Origin: a virus
Length of the DNA: 48,266 bases
Strand: one strand, 5' to 3'
Virus record (IMG/VR): IMGVR_UViG_3300036980_000753
Location: 1 to 48,266 of that record
This document shows, one piece after another, positions 26,731-33,894 of this stretch. Below the pieces are notes generated by a model that worked only from the letters and a program-made list of their open reading frames with translations, searched no databases and was not told the origin of the DNA. How positions within the stretch are numbered: the first letter of the stretch is position 1; each line of letters opens with the position of its first letter. The translations under genes were made by a program, and so were the position numbers.

Positions 26731-29700
26731 TTATACGTCCAGTTTCTCGCCAGGCGGTAACATGATCAGGGTACAGCGGCAGTTGTGGCTCACGAATCCT
26801 TCTGCTATATAGTAACCACCAACCGTCTGGAGGTTATATACATGGCCCTCGAAAGAAGACCGGACATCGACACTGACCACATCATCAAGCTCCACTTCGA
26901 GGAGAAGCTCTCCGTCGCGCAGATCAGCAGGATGCTTAATGTCTCTAGAACTACCATCCTGGGACGTCTGAATAAATGTGGGCTCACTCAACGCGGAAGA
27001 TCCGAGGCTGAATTTCTCAAATGGAGCCGAATGGATAGGGAGCAAAGACTGGCCCAGGTTCGCGCTGCTAATACCAGGATGCGTGGCTCCGACCCCACCA
27101 AAAGACTGCTTATCTCCGCCAAGACTAGGTCTATCACCATGAGCAAAGTTGGATTCGGCGAGGCTGAAGTCCATGCCCACTTGAAAGCTCTTGGTTTCAA
27201 TTCCATTCTTCAGGGAGTCTGGGACACCTACAATATTGACATCATGTGTGGAACCGTCGCGGTGGAAATCAGCGCGTCCTCCGTCTACCCTCATAGGTGC
27301 AAAAGAAGACTTAAGCATCGAACTGAAAACTTGATCAATGCCGGATTTAATGTGATTTACGTCTCGCTGCGTAGTAGCCGCAGTATCGAACCCGCCTGTC
27401 TTGAATACCTTGGAGCCTTCGCTAAGGCTTCCCAGTCCGATCCAGCCTTTATCCGACAATACAGGATGATTAGGAGTTGCGGTAAGTTGCTTGCCGCTCT
27501 TGAATTTGACGGTAACCATTGGTCCCCTGTAGAACCTTTGGAATGATTTTTCCATACCAAGAGCTTCAACATTTGTGCCAGCTGGGAAACAGTTGATGAC
27601 CTCGTTAGCTGGCCCGCCTATGTCTCTAGGCCAGCGCAGGCCATTGCTGAAGTCATCTTCTGCCGCAACAGTTTCAGCCTGCAGCTCAACGTGAGAGTCA
27701 CGGACCCTAGCATCACCAGCGTTTAACCAGGCTTTGCGCAGTCCAGGTATAACTTTCTGTGCGTTCTTGAGAGCTGCACCCTGACCAATGGAGACAGCTG
27801 TTAGCGTCTCAGTCCTAGCTATTGTCTCTGCCTTGCCATTCGTAGCAGCAAAGTCGCCAAGCTCTTTAGCTACGCGAGTGATGATCTCACTGATGGATTC
27901 ACCCCGCTTAGTGCCTTGAGTGATTGAAGCCATAATAGATTCTGTTCTGGTGTCGCTGATCCTATCGAAGCTCTCGATGCCTCTTTCCACTAGGATCTCG
28001 CGGCGACCCTCTGCATCTTTCTTTCTAAGCACAGCAATCTTTTCTTTGTCTCTGTCGTTGATCACAAACTCTATCTGCGAGTCATAGCCGAGCTCAACCG
28101 TGCTAAGAAGAATATCGGTGTAGGCTTCTTTCCATTGCGTCTCTAGCTTAGCGAAGGCTTGGCTAAGCTCTCTTCGCAGCTGTGTCTTAGACTTAGGCTC
28201 TGCTGCCTTAGTCTCTATCAAAGATCTCTTGATTATGGGTTCAGCCAACTCAGCCATGCTTATTAGAGTATCTAGAGCAAGCTCATAGACCGCCTTGCCT
28301 TCATTGTCCTTTACGGTTTCTTCCATGCTTTTGACGTATCGATCTACCCAGCCAGCACTACGCTCATGCACGAAAGCTAGCAGGGTAGCTGCCTTGTCAA
28401 TCGTAGGTTGCTCTATAGATTGGACAGGCTCAACTTGCGGAGGTTGCTCTACAGCTGGAGCAACAGAACCGGGTTCAGGAGTCGGACTAAAGCCAGCTCC
28501 AACCGCACCCATGATCGCCTCAGCATCTTCTACACTAAGCGAGAAGGCTACCCGTAAGATCTGCACCCCAGTTTCGCGCGGGATCGAGCCTTGGGCTACT
28601 TGGTTAACGACGTCGACTAGGCTAGTGACCTGTGCGCCGTTGAGAGATTGCTGAGGAGTCGTGGAGGCTTGGTCTGCTACCTCTTGCGTGATGTCAGTCT
28701 CAGCTGCTGGTGCTGCTGGTGCTGCTGTCGGCTCGGCTGCCGGAAGAGCTAACAGAGGATTAGTGACAATGGCAGGAGCTACAGATGGGAACTTTGGAAC
28801 CGAGATGAAGGGAGCATCGTCGGCAGGAAGGCTGCTGGGCTTCAGATCCCAGACCTTCGACCTGACTTCATTAACTGACATGCCGCCATTGAGCATCTCC
28901 TTTGCTAGGAGAGCCTTAGATAGCTGGTCATCCTTAAGAGACTCAACATTCTCTAGATCAAACTTAAACGAGAAGTTTGAGCCTAGCTGCTTAGCAAAGA
29001 ACTTATTTAAGCCGCCTTCAATCATGCGGCAGGTGGGGATTAAAGTAGCTTCCCAGAAGTTCCTGAGAGCTGTCTTGTATTCCTCTGAGCCTAGAGAGCC
29101 TCCGGTCTGCAAACCGACTTCATGCTTAGGCACTTTGAGCAAGCTAAGGATGGTTTCCCTGTTGCTATTAATGAGATCTGTCAGCCGTTGATCTGCAATA
29201 GAATGCGAGACTGTCGTAGCCTTCATGCCCTTAGGCAGCCAAAGAGCTCGTCTAGCATTGCTTCTACCGGTATGAGCAAGCTCAAAAGACCGCGTCATTC
29301 TTAACGCCTGGTCTTCGTTAACCTGCTTATCCATCTCAATGATCATGCTTGGAGTAGCTTGTTTTAAATAAAACTGATTCAAATAGTCCTGGCTGTACCG
29401 ATTAAACAAAATGCTTTTTCGCCCAGCTAGGAATGGCGAGAGCCCGTGTATCAGGGAACCCGGGTTCGGTCTACGGATATGTATGATCGAATCAACAAGG
29501 TACTCAATGACCTGTTTCTTCTGCTCTTTGTCCTGGATATCACTATCGCCTGTCGCGAAGTTATAGGCTCTGATTGAGCCATCGCGATCAAAAGCAATGT
29601 CAGCCATAGATGCACGCAAAGAGACTAGCCATTGATTAGACTTTGAATACCAAAGGATGGCATTGCCGAGCAGTGCATAGTTGACGACGGTATTATACAT

Positions 29701-30072
29701 CCATGAGTGATAGTCCTGCATGGGATTCGGAGCCTGCACTAGATCATTTAGAGGATGCCCATCAGCATAGGCAATGGTCTCGACGCCATCCTCTAAGGTC
29801 TTGCGCACGACGTTTAAAGGCTGACTGCTGATCTTGTTGGCGATTAGGTCAACGACAATATAGACCCAGTCTTCAGTAAAAAAGAGTGATTCAATGGTGG
29901 ACATGTCAGCCCAGGCTTGAACCTCTTCTTTCCATAGATCGTTTACAGCATGGCTGGGATCAGCATCTCGAGAGAAGTTATAGCCTTTAAATTGCAGATC
30001 CTGCTCATCTGACTTGTCAGTTGCGATGTTGATATACTCATGCAGTTTGTTTTCGATGTCTTTATCACTCAT
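26731..30072 (-). CDS. Portal-MuF fusion protein interrupted by an intein
   Basis: 1113 residues before splicing, 843 after. AGGGG lies 7 nt before the ATG. Residues about 20-420 are an HK97-type portal: WVYIVVDLIANKISSQPLNV, YHSWMYNTVVNYALLGNAIL, IHIRRPNPGSLIHGLSPF and VPKHEVGLQTGG. A Pro/Ala/Thr-rich linker (about 430-570) and a helical region lead to a MuF head-morphogenesis domain (about 715-827): ISEIITRVAKELGDFA, IARTETLTAVSIGQGA, KAWLNAGDARVRDSH, then PANEVIN joining CRCTLIML across the intein. The intein starts at Cys828 and ends at Asn1097, leaving Cys1098 as the +1 nucleophile. Role: DNA entry ring plus an internal head protein. The order terminase, portal, protease, capsid is canonical. 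Confidence 0.92.
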   Translation of the reverse strand: MSDKDIENKLHEYINIATDKSDEQDLQFKGYNFSRDADPSHAVNDLWKEEVQAWADMSTIESLFFTEDWVYIVVDLIANKISSQPLNVVRKTLEDGVETIAYADGHPLNDLVQAPNPMQDYHSWMYNTVVNYALLGNAILWYSKSNQWLVSLRASMADIAFDRDGSIRAYNFATGDSDIQDKEQKKQVIEYLVDSIIHIRRPNPGSLIHGLSPFLAGRKSILFNRYSQDYLNQFYLKQATPSMIIEMDKQVNEDQALRMTRSFELAHTGRSNARRALWLPKGMKATTVSHSIADQRLTDLINSNRETILSLLKVPKHEVGLQTGGSLGSEEYKTALRNFWEATLIPTCRMIEGGLNKFFAKQLGSNFSFKFDLENVESLKDDQLSKALLAKEMLNGGMSVNEVRSKVWDLKPSSLPADDAPFISVPKFPSVAPAIVTNPLLALPAAEPTAAPAAPAAETDITQEVADQASTTPQQSLNGAQVTSLVDVVNQVAQGSIPRETGVQILRVAFSLSVEDAEAIMGAVGAGFSPTPEPGSVAPAVEQPPQVEPVQSIEQPTIDKAATLLAFVHERSAGWVDRYVKSMEETVKDNEGKAVYELALDTLISMAELAEPIIKRSLIETKAAEPKSKTQLRRELSQAFAKLETQWKEAYTDILLSTVELGYDSQIEFVINDRDKEKIAVLRKKDAEGRREILVERGIESFDRISDTRTESIMASITQGTKRGESISEIITRVAKELGDFAATNGKAETIARTETLTAVSIGQGAALKNAQKVIPGLRKAWLNAGDARVRDSHVELQAETVAAEDDFSNGLRWPRDIGGPANEVINCFPAGTNVEALGMEKSFQRFYRGPMVTVKFKSGKQLTATPNHPVLSDKGWIGLGSLSEGSKVFKTGGFDTAATTQRDVNHIKSGIDQVFSSMLKSSFAPMRVDGGRADFHRDGSTHDVNIVGVPDSLKNGIETKSFQVGMDFSLAESNFAHGDRPSLGGDKQSFGGVGATHPGISSANLGQSLLPIHSAPFEKFSLGSSALSEPTFIQTSQDGSSRDIKHPADLRDGELLLEVELDDVVSVDVRSSFEGHVYNLQTVGGYYIAEGFVSHNCRCTLIMLPPGEKLDV
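26783..26811 (+). promoter_or_regulatory. Possible sigma70-type promoter for antisense nuclease
   Basis: TTGTGG (26783-26788), 17-nt spacer, TATATA (26806-26811). It starts one base inside the intein edge and lies 31 nt before the nuclease ATG. Matches to consensus are 3/6 and 4/6, so it is weak. The -35 hexamer is antisense to the block G Ser-His-Asn codons and the -10 to Tyr-Tyr-Ile. Confidence 0.4.
26829..26833 (+). promoter_or_regulatory. Ribosome-binding site of antisense nuclease (GGAGG)
   Basis: GGAGG ends 8 nt before ATG 26842. This favours the ATG over an earlier in-frame GTG at 26785, which lacks a good site. The same bases, read on the minus strand, encode Leu-Gln of the intein block F motif NLQT. 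Confidence 0.8.
26842..27546 (+). CDS. HTH + Vsr/EDxHD-like homing endonuclease nested antisense in intein
   Basis: 234 residues encoded wholly within the intein DNA on the opposite strand. Residues about 10-45 are a helix-turn-helix (HIIKLHFEEKLSVAQISRML then NVSRTTILGRLNKCG). Residues about 105-180 resemble very-short-patch-repair/EDxHD nucleases: GFGEAEVHAHLKALGF, YNIDIMCGTVAVEISASSVY (acidic Asp, then V-E-I), Pro-His-Arg, and INAGFNVIYVSLR. The E...D...E...H pattern is consistent with this PD-(D/E)xK-related fold; exact catalytic residues need alignment. Codons are in register with the intein frame, so TTA, CTA and TCA are excluded throughout. Likely role: cleaving intein-free portal genes to drive homing. 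Strong RBS and coherent domains argue that it is real. Confidence 0.88.
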   Translation: MALERRPDIDTDHIIKLHFEEKLSVAQISRMLNVSRTTILGRLNKCGLTQRGRSEAEFLKWSRMDREQRLAQVRAANTRMRGSDPTKRLLISAKTRSITMSKVGFGEAEVHAHLKALGFNSILQGVWDTYNIDIMCGTVAVEISASSVYPHRCKRRLKHRTENLINAGFNVIYVSLRSSRSIEPACLEYLGAFAKASQSDPAFIRQYRMIRSCGKLLAALEFDGNHWSPVEPLE

Positions 30073-30081
30073 CGCAATCCC

Positions 30082-32511
30082 CTAATTAAATGGGCTGTCA
30101 TTGTCAGAATCACTGATTAAATCTCTGTAGTATCTGTCTAGGTCCATAAGCCTACGATCCTTTGGCAGATCGTCTAAGAAGCCTACTTCAAATGTACCTT
30201 GGTTATACTCTGACGCGGCAGCATTGGCTAAAGCTAAGGCGATCACAATATCATCATGGGAACCGGATGAAGCATTATAGCGCATCATCCCGGTATCGGA
30301 GACTGTTACCTCATATGAGGCTAACTCTGAAAGTAATAGAGGCCAATTAGGTAGCTCTATCTCTTTCTTTTCGAAGGTCAGCCCCAGGCCATTGATGACA
30401 GAGGCTTTAGACTGATTTGAGAAAGTGAAGCCCTGAAAAGGCATAGGGAAATGGCCAAGCATGTCATCTAGAGCTTCACCTACACCAGTCTTGTCATGCC
30501 AGATGGTGCCAATAGATTTGAAGTTCTTGCTGAATTGAAAGAGCTCTTTCACAGCTGTCACGTAAGAGATGCCATGGAACCGTTGGAAGCCTACAACCTT
30601 CCTTGGCATCGTGTTGTAGTCGATGGCTAGGAAGACTGCGTAATCCCGCTGCTTAGCCCAGTCTACGCCTATCACAACGTCTGCGTTCTTAGCCGACTGG
30701 TGTATCCAGTGCTGGCTAGTAGAGCCATCGAACTCTAGCTCTAACCCTCTAACGCAATCAGGGACTCCCAAGAATACAGATGACTCTTCGCAGAACTCAG
30801 CTAAATAGAATTGGCGAAACAGTCTATCTGGTAAATCTCTGCGAGCAGCATCTATGACGCTCTGATGAACCATAGGGTTGGCTGTCGTGGGAGCATGGAT
30901 AGCCAGGTACTTGGGATTCTTACCAGCTTTCAGAGCCCACTCCATCTCTGCCTTGCATTCCATGTACCGCTTGTAGAACCAGTTCTTTCCTAGTGGCGTA
31001 CTAATCCACATAGAAGGACCACGGGTAAAGGTCTGTGTAGTCCTAGCTGAGACGTAGGCTTGGTAAGGCATCTTAGCTGCCTCATCCCCTATCTGCCCGT
31101 GAATGGCTGAGCCCTCTAGATCCATTGGGTTCTGCGTGTGCATGAACTCAATCTCTGAATGGAGATAGGGGAATTTGACAACCATCTTTGTCTGCAGGAA
31201 TTCAGAGTGAGGAGCTGGCGGTACGATCTTACCGAAGTAGTCCATACCGATCTTAGCCTGCCGATAGATGGGAGCTAGCCATCTCCACTTAGCAGAGCGC
31301 TTGAGCATAGCGGCGTTAGTAAGACAGGTAGCAGCCCCTATCGAGTTGTGGGTAGGTATGCAGGCTTCTGTAGTGAGGAAAAGATGGCTAGGGTTCTCTA
31401 CCTGTATGCACATCACAGGAACCGATGAGATCTTTTCTACGTTTAAGATAGTGCGCTGCTTAGACTTAAGCCCTGTAGTCTTTCGCAGCCTGTCTGCTTT
31501 GCGCTTCAAGCGGAACACTGGAAAGTCTGTACTGAACCAGACCCGGTAGCACCACTGCTTATCTACGCCGTTTAAGCGCCCGATCCGTCCAGCCCTGTTG
31601 ACCTTGATACCTAAGCTCATTGCCAATAGAGCGACAGCATCAGCAAGGCTTTTGTTAGTATTGTCAAAGCAGCAGTTCCCACGCTTATCAACCGTGCCTT
31701 CAGTGTCCATCAAGGCTTGTAGCAAGGCTATACGGTCTTTGACGCTTGAGACTAAATATTCTTGAGGCACATGTTTATTGCCACACAATCTATGTTGATT
31801 GAGTAGCGTAGTTAAACCTTTAACTCTCCATTTCCAAAGGTCCCCGACTTTATCGACAGTAAAACCTTCATCCCTAATATAGTCAGCTAGTTCATGGTCT
31901 GGTTTAGTATAGGAACCGCCACCAGTATCGCCATCCCCGAGCCAGACGCCTAGAGTATATGGCGGGATAGGCAGCTCTCTCTTAGTAAATTCAAGCGGAG
32001 CTGACACATTTGTAACAGCGTGGTTAGGCCTGGATGTTCCACCCATTGCAATGGTCTGAGTTTCAAAAATTTCTAAAGTCGTGCGTTTCCTTGGTTTCGC
32101 TTCTGTCGTCTTGCAGCGGTCGTTAGGCGAGAGAGCTCTAGCCATATTCTTCCGCTCTGTATGCGTAGTAGTCACCCAATCATGTTCAGCATCTGCAATG
32201 ACTTCAGTACCGTCTGAAAAGGTCAGCTTGTAGCAATCGTGGTCATACATGAGATCGGTGGCGTATACGACGCGGGTAGGCTTGCCATGCTCATCAAAGA
32301 CAAAGTCACCTTTCTTAATCTCGCAGAGTGGGATATAACCTCTATCGGGAGTTGGGGTAAGTGTCTGATAATATTCGGCTTTCCCAAATTTTGTGCCGCA
32401 TGCCACAAAAGTTTCTGCCACATCGCCATAGAGAAAGGCTCGCATGATGAGCTCTTGCTTACGACTGTGTGGCTTAGGCGGATGGATCTTGACCTGTGCT
32501 ATATCGCTCAT
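30082..32511 (-). CDS. terL: Terminase large subunit interrupted by a class 3 intein
   Basis: Start chosen at ATG 32511, which overlaps the small terminase stop (ATGA); an in-frame ATG exists at 32535. 809 residues, about 464 after splicing. The Walker A motif CGTKFGK/SIGAATC is split by the intein immediately after its Lys. Downstream are LEGSAIHGQIGDEAAKM (Walker B with Asp-Glu), a motor segment ISTPLGKNWFYKRYMECK, and an RNase H-like nuclease with DVVIGVDWAKQRDYAVFLAI, TIWHDKTGVGEALDDML and SGSHDDIVIALALANAA carrying the acidic triad. It uses ATP to pump DNA into the prohead and cuts it. Without splicing the ATPase would be dead. Confidence 0.93.
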   Translation of the reverse strand: MSDIAQVKIHPPKPHSRKQELIMRAFLYGDVAETFVACGTKFGKAEYYQTLTPTPDRGYIPLCEIKKGDFVFDEHGKPTRVVYATDLMYDHDCYKLTFSDGTEVIADAEHDWVTTTHTERKNMARALSPNDRCKTTEAKPRKRTTLEIFETQTIAMGGTSRPNHAVTNVSAPLEFTKRELPIPPYTLGVWLGDGDTGGGSYTKPDHELADYIRDEGFTVDKVGDLWKWRVKGLTTLLNQHRLCGNKHVPQEYLVSSVKDRIALLQALMDTEGTVDKRGNCCFDNTNKSLADAVALLAMSLGIKVNRAGRIGRLNGVDKQWCYRVWFSTDFPVFRLKRKADRLRKTTGLKSKQRTILNVEKISSVPVMCIQVENPSHLFLTTEACIPTHNSIGAATCLTNAAMLKRSAKWRWLAPIYRQAKIGMDYFGKIVPPAPHSEFLQTKMVVKFPYLHSEIEFMHTQNPMDLEGSAIHGQIGDEAAKMPYQAYVSARTTQTFTRGPSMWISTPLGKNWFYKRYMECKAEMEWALKAGKNPKYLAIHAPTTANPMVHQSVIDAARRDLPDRLFRQFYLAEFCEESSVFLGVPDCVRGLELEFDGSTSQHWIHQSAKNADVVIGVDWAKQRDYAVFLAIDYNTMPRKVVGFQRFHGISYVTAVKELFQFSKNFKSIGTIWHDKTGVGEALDDMLGHFPMPFQGFTFSNQSKASVINGLGLTFEKKEIELPNWPLLLSELASYEVTVSDTGMMRYNASSGSHDDIVIALALANAAASEYNQGTFEVGFLDDLPKDRRLMDLDRYYRDLISDSDNDSPFN
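31345..32379 (-). mobile_element. Class 3 intein (345 aa) with LAGLIDADG endonuclease in terL
   Basis: Begins at Ala (AEYYQTLTPTPDRG), not Cys or Ser, and ends P-T-H-N before Ser+1. It carries the class 3 Trp/Cys/Thr triad: Trp68 in DAEHDWVTT (block B, also lacking the usual Thr), Cys324 in VPVMCIQVENPSH (block F), and Thr343 just before His-Asn (block G). The endonuclease motifs are LGVWLGDG (143-150) and LLQALMDTEG (219-228), with likely acidic residues Asp149 and Glu227. In class 3 inteins Cys324 would form the first branched intermediate. Insertion is in the ATP-binding P-loop, a typical conserved target. Confidence 0.9.
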
Positions 32512-32984
32512 TGGTCGTCCACGCTGAGCAGGCATTGCAGATCTTCAATTGGATCTATCTCAGCTTCACATGCTTCAGCTTCAATCACTTCCGGCTTAAG
32601 TAGATCCTGTAACAGCCTGCCGTCTTCCGTCATAGACGTAACGTAGACAGTCTGAGTAGCTACTGTCACATCAATCTTGTCCTTGACCTTGCCGATGCGG
32701 CTGCGATCTAAGATGAAGTTCAGCTTGCTGTGATCGCCTTCTGTGTAAGCCTTGAGCCATATGGAGATGACAGACTCTTCTAACAGCGTTAGATGTCCTG
32801 ACTCTTTTAGCTCCATGATCTGAGATAGCGGAAGGTCTGCCAGCTTATCGATCATATCCTTCAGCACTCTCGGCGATAGCTGTCTCAGCTTCTGAATTTC
32901 TGGTGGCGCTTTTGGTCTACCGAGGGGATTCAAGACCTGTCCTGGCTTGATATCTCTGCCACCTGTTTTGATTCCCTTAGCCAT
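32508..32984 (-). CDS. terS: Terminase small subunit
   Basis: 158 residues. The N-terminus GGRDIKPGQVLNPLGRPK is the signature of a phage small-terminase/DUF5681-like family. It is followed by helices KLRQLSPRVLKDMIDKLADL and TLLEESVISIWLKAYTEGDH, LNFILDRSRIGKVKDKID, and an acidic C-terminus (EACEAEIDPIEDLQ). It precedes and overlaps terL. Role: DNA recognition and loading of the motor. A ribosome site is weak. Confidence 0.8.
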   Translation of the reverse strand: MAKGIKTGGRDIKPGQVLNPLGRPKAPPEIQKLRQLSPRVLKDMIDKLADLPLSQIMELKESGHLTLLEESVISIWLKAYTEGDHSKLNFILDRSRIGKVKDKIDVTVATQTVYVTSMTEDGRLLQDLLKPEVIEAEACEAEIDPIEDLQCLLSVDDQ

Positions 32985-33047
32985 AATATCGTATATCCAT
33001 CGCGTTAATATTATTAATATACATAAGTTTGACTCATGTAAGGTGCG

Positions 33048-33072
33048 GGCTCCTTCTGCAATATCAGGAGCC
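33048..33072. other. Stem-loop upstream of terS
   Basis: GGCTCCT/AGGAGCC, 7 bp with an 11-nt loop, in the 190-bp gap between the small genes and terS. No U-run follows on either strand. It could be an mRNA-processing or attenuation hairpin. The gap also holds an AT-rich palindromic stretch (TTAATATTATTAATA near 33005-33020) close to where a terS promoter would be expected. Confidence 0.35.
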
Positions 33073-33173
33073 TGTATGGGTAGTTATATGTAGTCTTCTT
33101 CGGACTTGTCATCTTTTCTACCCCTGCAATAACATTTGGGAGCACTAAACAATCATACGCATTGACAGATTCT

Positions 33174-33482
33174 TCAGCTAGGGACAGCGACACCCCAAGC
33201 CATAAATGTTTTGTCCCAACCGCCTACAACTGGCTCAGCTTTACCGTCTGGATGGATCACCCAGGAGCAATTGAGCGAGCAGGACACCTTTGTAGCAGTC
33301 CAAAAGATGCCGTTTATCTCCCAATCTCCGAACTCATAGCCTGCTATCCGCATACGCATGACCTCGTAAGAGCGGAGCATCCTGCCTTTGATCGGATCAA
33401 GGAACTCGCCGATGTTGTAAAGGCTGATGGGACGCTCTGTAATCGCAATCTGCACGCCACCGATGAGCTCAAAAGTTGGCAT
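33174..33482 (-). CDS. Small protein, unknown function
   Basis: 102 residues from ATG 33482 (GGGGTG just upstream); a TTG four codons earlier is possible. Sequence is beta-rich with many aromatics: ELIGGVQIAITERPISLYN, YEFGDWEINGIFWTATKVSC, then CSWVIHPDGKAEPVVGGW. No family recognised. It overlaps the previous gene by 14 nt. The opposite strand also has an open frame, but this one has the more protein-like composition and fits the operon. Confidence 0.55.
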   Translation of the reverse strand: MPTFELIGGVQIAITERPISLYNIGEFLDPIKGRMLRSYEVMRMRIAGYEFGDWEINGIFWTATKVSCSLNCSWVIHPDGKAEPVVGGWDKTFMAWGVAVPS

Positions 33483-33681
33483 CCTGCACCCCAAACTTTG
33501 ACGATTGAACCGTGATCTTAGACTGCTGCTGGGGATAGTTCAGGAAGGCTTGCAGAGCTTCAGCAGCCGTTATGAAGTTATTAACGAGCTTCATTAGCGG
33601 CTCCTCCTTTGAATTCTGCATGTACGCAACGAGAAACCGAGCAGCGAGTTCTCGCATCTCAAGGTCAGATCGATTCGTCAT
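33469..33681 (-). CDS. Small helical protein, unknown function
   Basis: 70 residues from ATG 33681 (GGCAGG upstream). Helical first half: SDLEMRELAARFLVAYMQNS then LMKLVNNFITAAEALQAFLN; polar C-terminus. It overlaps both neighbours. No known domain; probably a small regulatory or accessory protein. Confidence 0.55.
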   Translation of the reverse strand: MTNRSDLEMRELAARFLVAYMQNSKEEPLMKLVNNFITAAEALQAFLNYPQQQSKITVQSSKFGVQDANF

Positions 33682-33820
33682 GGACCTGCCTGCCGGTCTC
33701 AAGGTTCAAGATGCCGATGATCTTGCAACCGTCCGCGACATAAACCGAACGGGATAACGTACTGACTTTTGCGTCTTCAGGGAACTTCATCAGCCACTCT
33801 ACAAGCGCGCTCAACTCCAT
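33665..33820 (-). CDS. 51-residue protein, unknown function
   Basis: A short gene with AAGGGAG 5 nt before ATG. Sequence ELSALVEWLMKFPEDAKVS then RSVYVADGCKIIGILNLET. The stop overlaps the next gene's start region by 17 nt. The N-terminal helix-strand layout resembles small phage proteins that begin LxxLLxWLxxFPxDAxV. First gene of this small cluster. Confidence 0.6.
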   Translation of the reverse strand: MELSALVEWLMKFPEDAKVSTLSRSVYVADGCKIIGILNLETGRQVHDESI

Positions 33821-33859
33821 AGAACTCCCTTAGCATCGGCTTGTTATGGAAAGCCTTAG

Positions 33860-33888
33860 TTGATTTGGGGACTTATGTAGTATATATA
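33860..33888 (+). promoter_or_regulatory. Promoter for candidate small RNA
   Basis: TTGATT (33860-33865), 17-nt spacer, TATATA (33883-33888), followed within about 10 nt by a compact two-hairpin sequence ending in T5. No coding frame follows. Confidence 0.5.
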
Positions 33889-33894
33889 CGCATT

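Larger units (their letters stand above)
26782..27591 (-). mobile_element. Intein (270 aa Hint domain) in portal-MuF, antisense HEG host
   Basis: Begins CFPAGTNVEA (block A, nucleophile Cys1). Block B is T39-P-N-H42 in QLTATPNHPVL. Block F/G is HVYNLQTVGGYYIAEG then S-H269-N270, followed by extein Cys+1. These fit a class 1 intein. Residues about 65-235 have no LAGLIDADG or HNH motif. They are Gly/Ser/Asp/His-rich (for example RADFHRDGSTHDVNIVGV) and are the exact antisense of the nuclease gene on the plus strand. The insertion interrupts the conserved N-C-R-C motif of the MuF domain. Splicing should restore VIN-CRC. Confidence 0.92.

Noticed and set aside
26785-26841. Earlier GTG start for the antisense nuclease
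   Set aside because: No ribosome site before the GTG; it would start upstream of the likely promoter -10, while ATG 26842 has GGAGG at ideal spacing.
31268-31549. Possible antisense gene in the terminase intein, by analogy with the portal intein
   Set aside because: Plus frames here are short, straddle the intein edge and lack any nuclease or DNA-binding motif; this intein has its own LAGLIDADG domain in frame.
33162-33515. Plus-strand 117-residue frame opposite the small minus gene
   Set aside because: The minus frame fits the operon with overlapping starts and stops and has better composition; no plus promoter or RBS seen.
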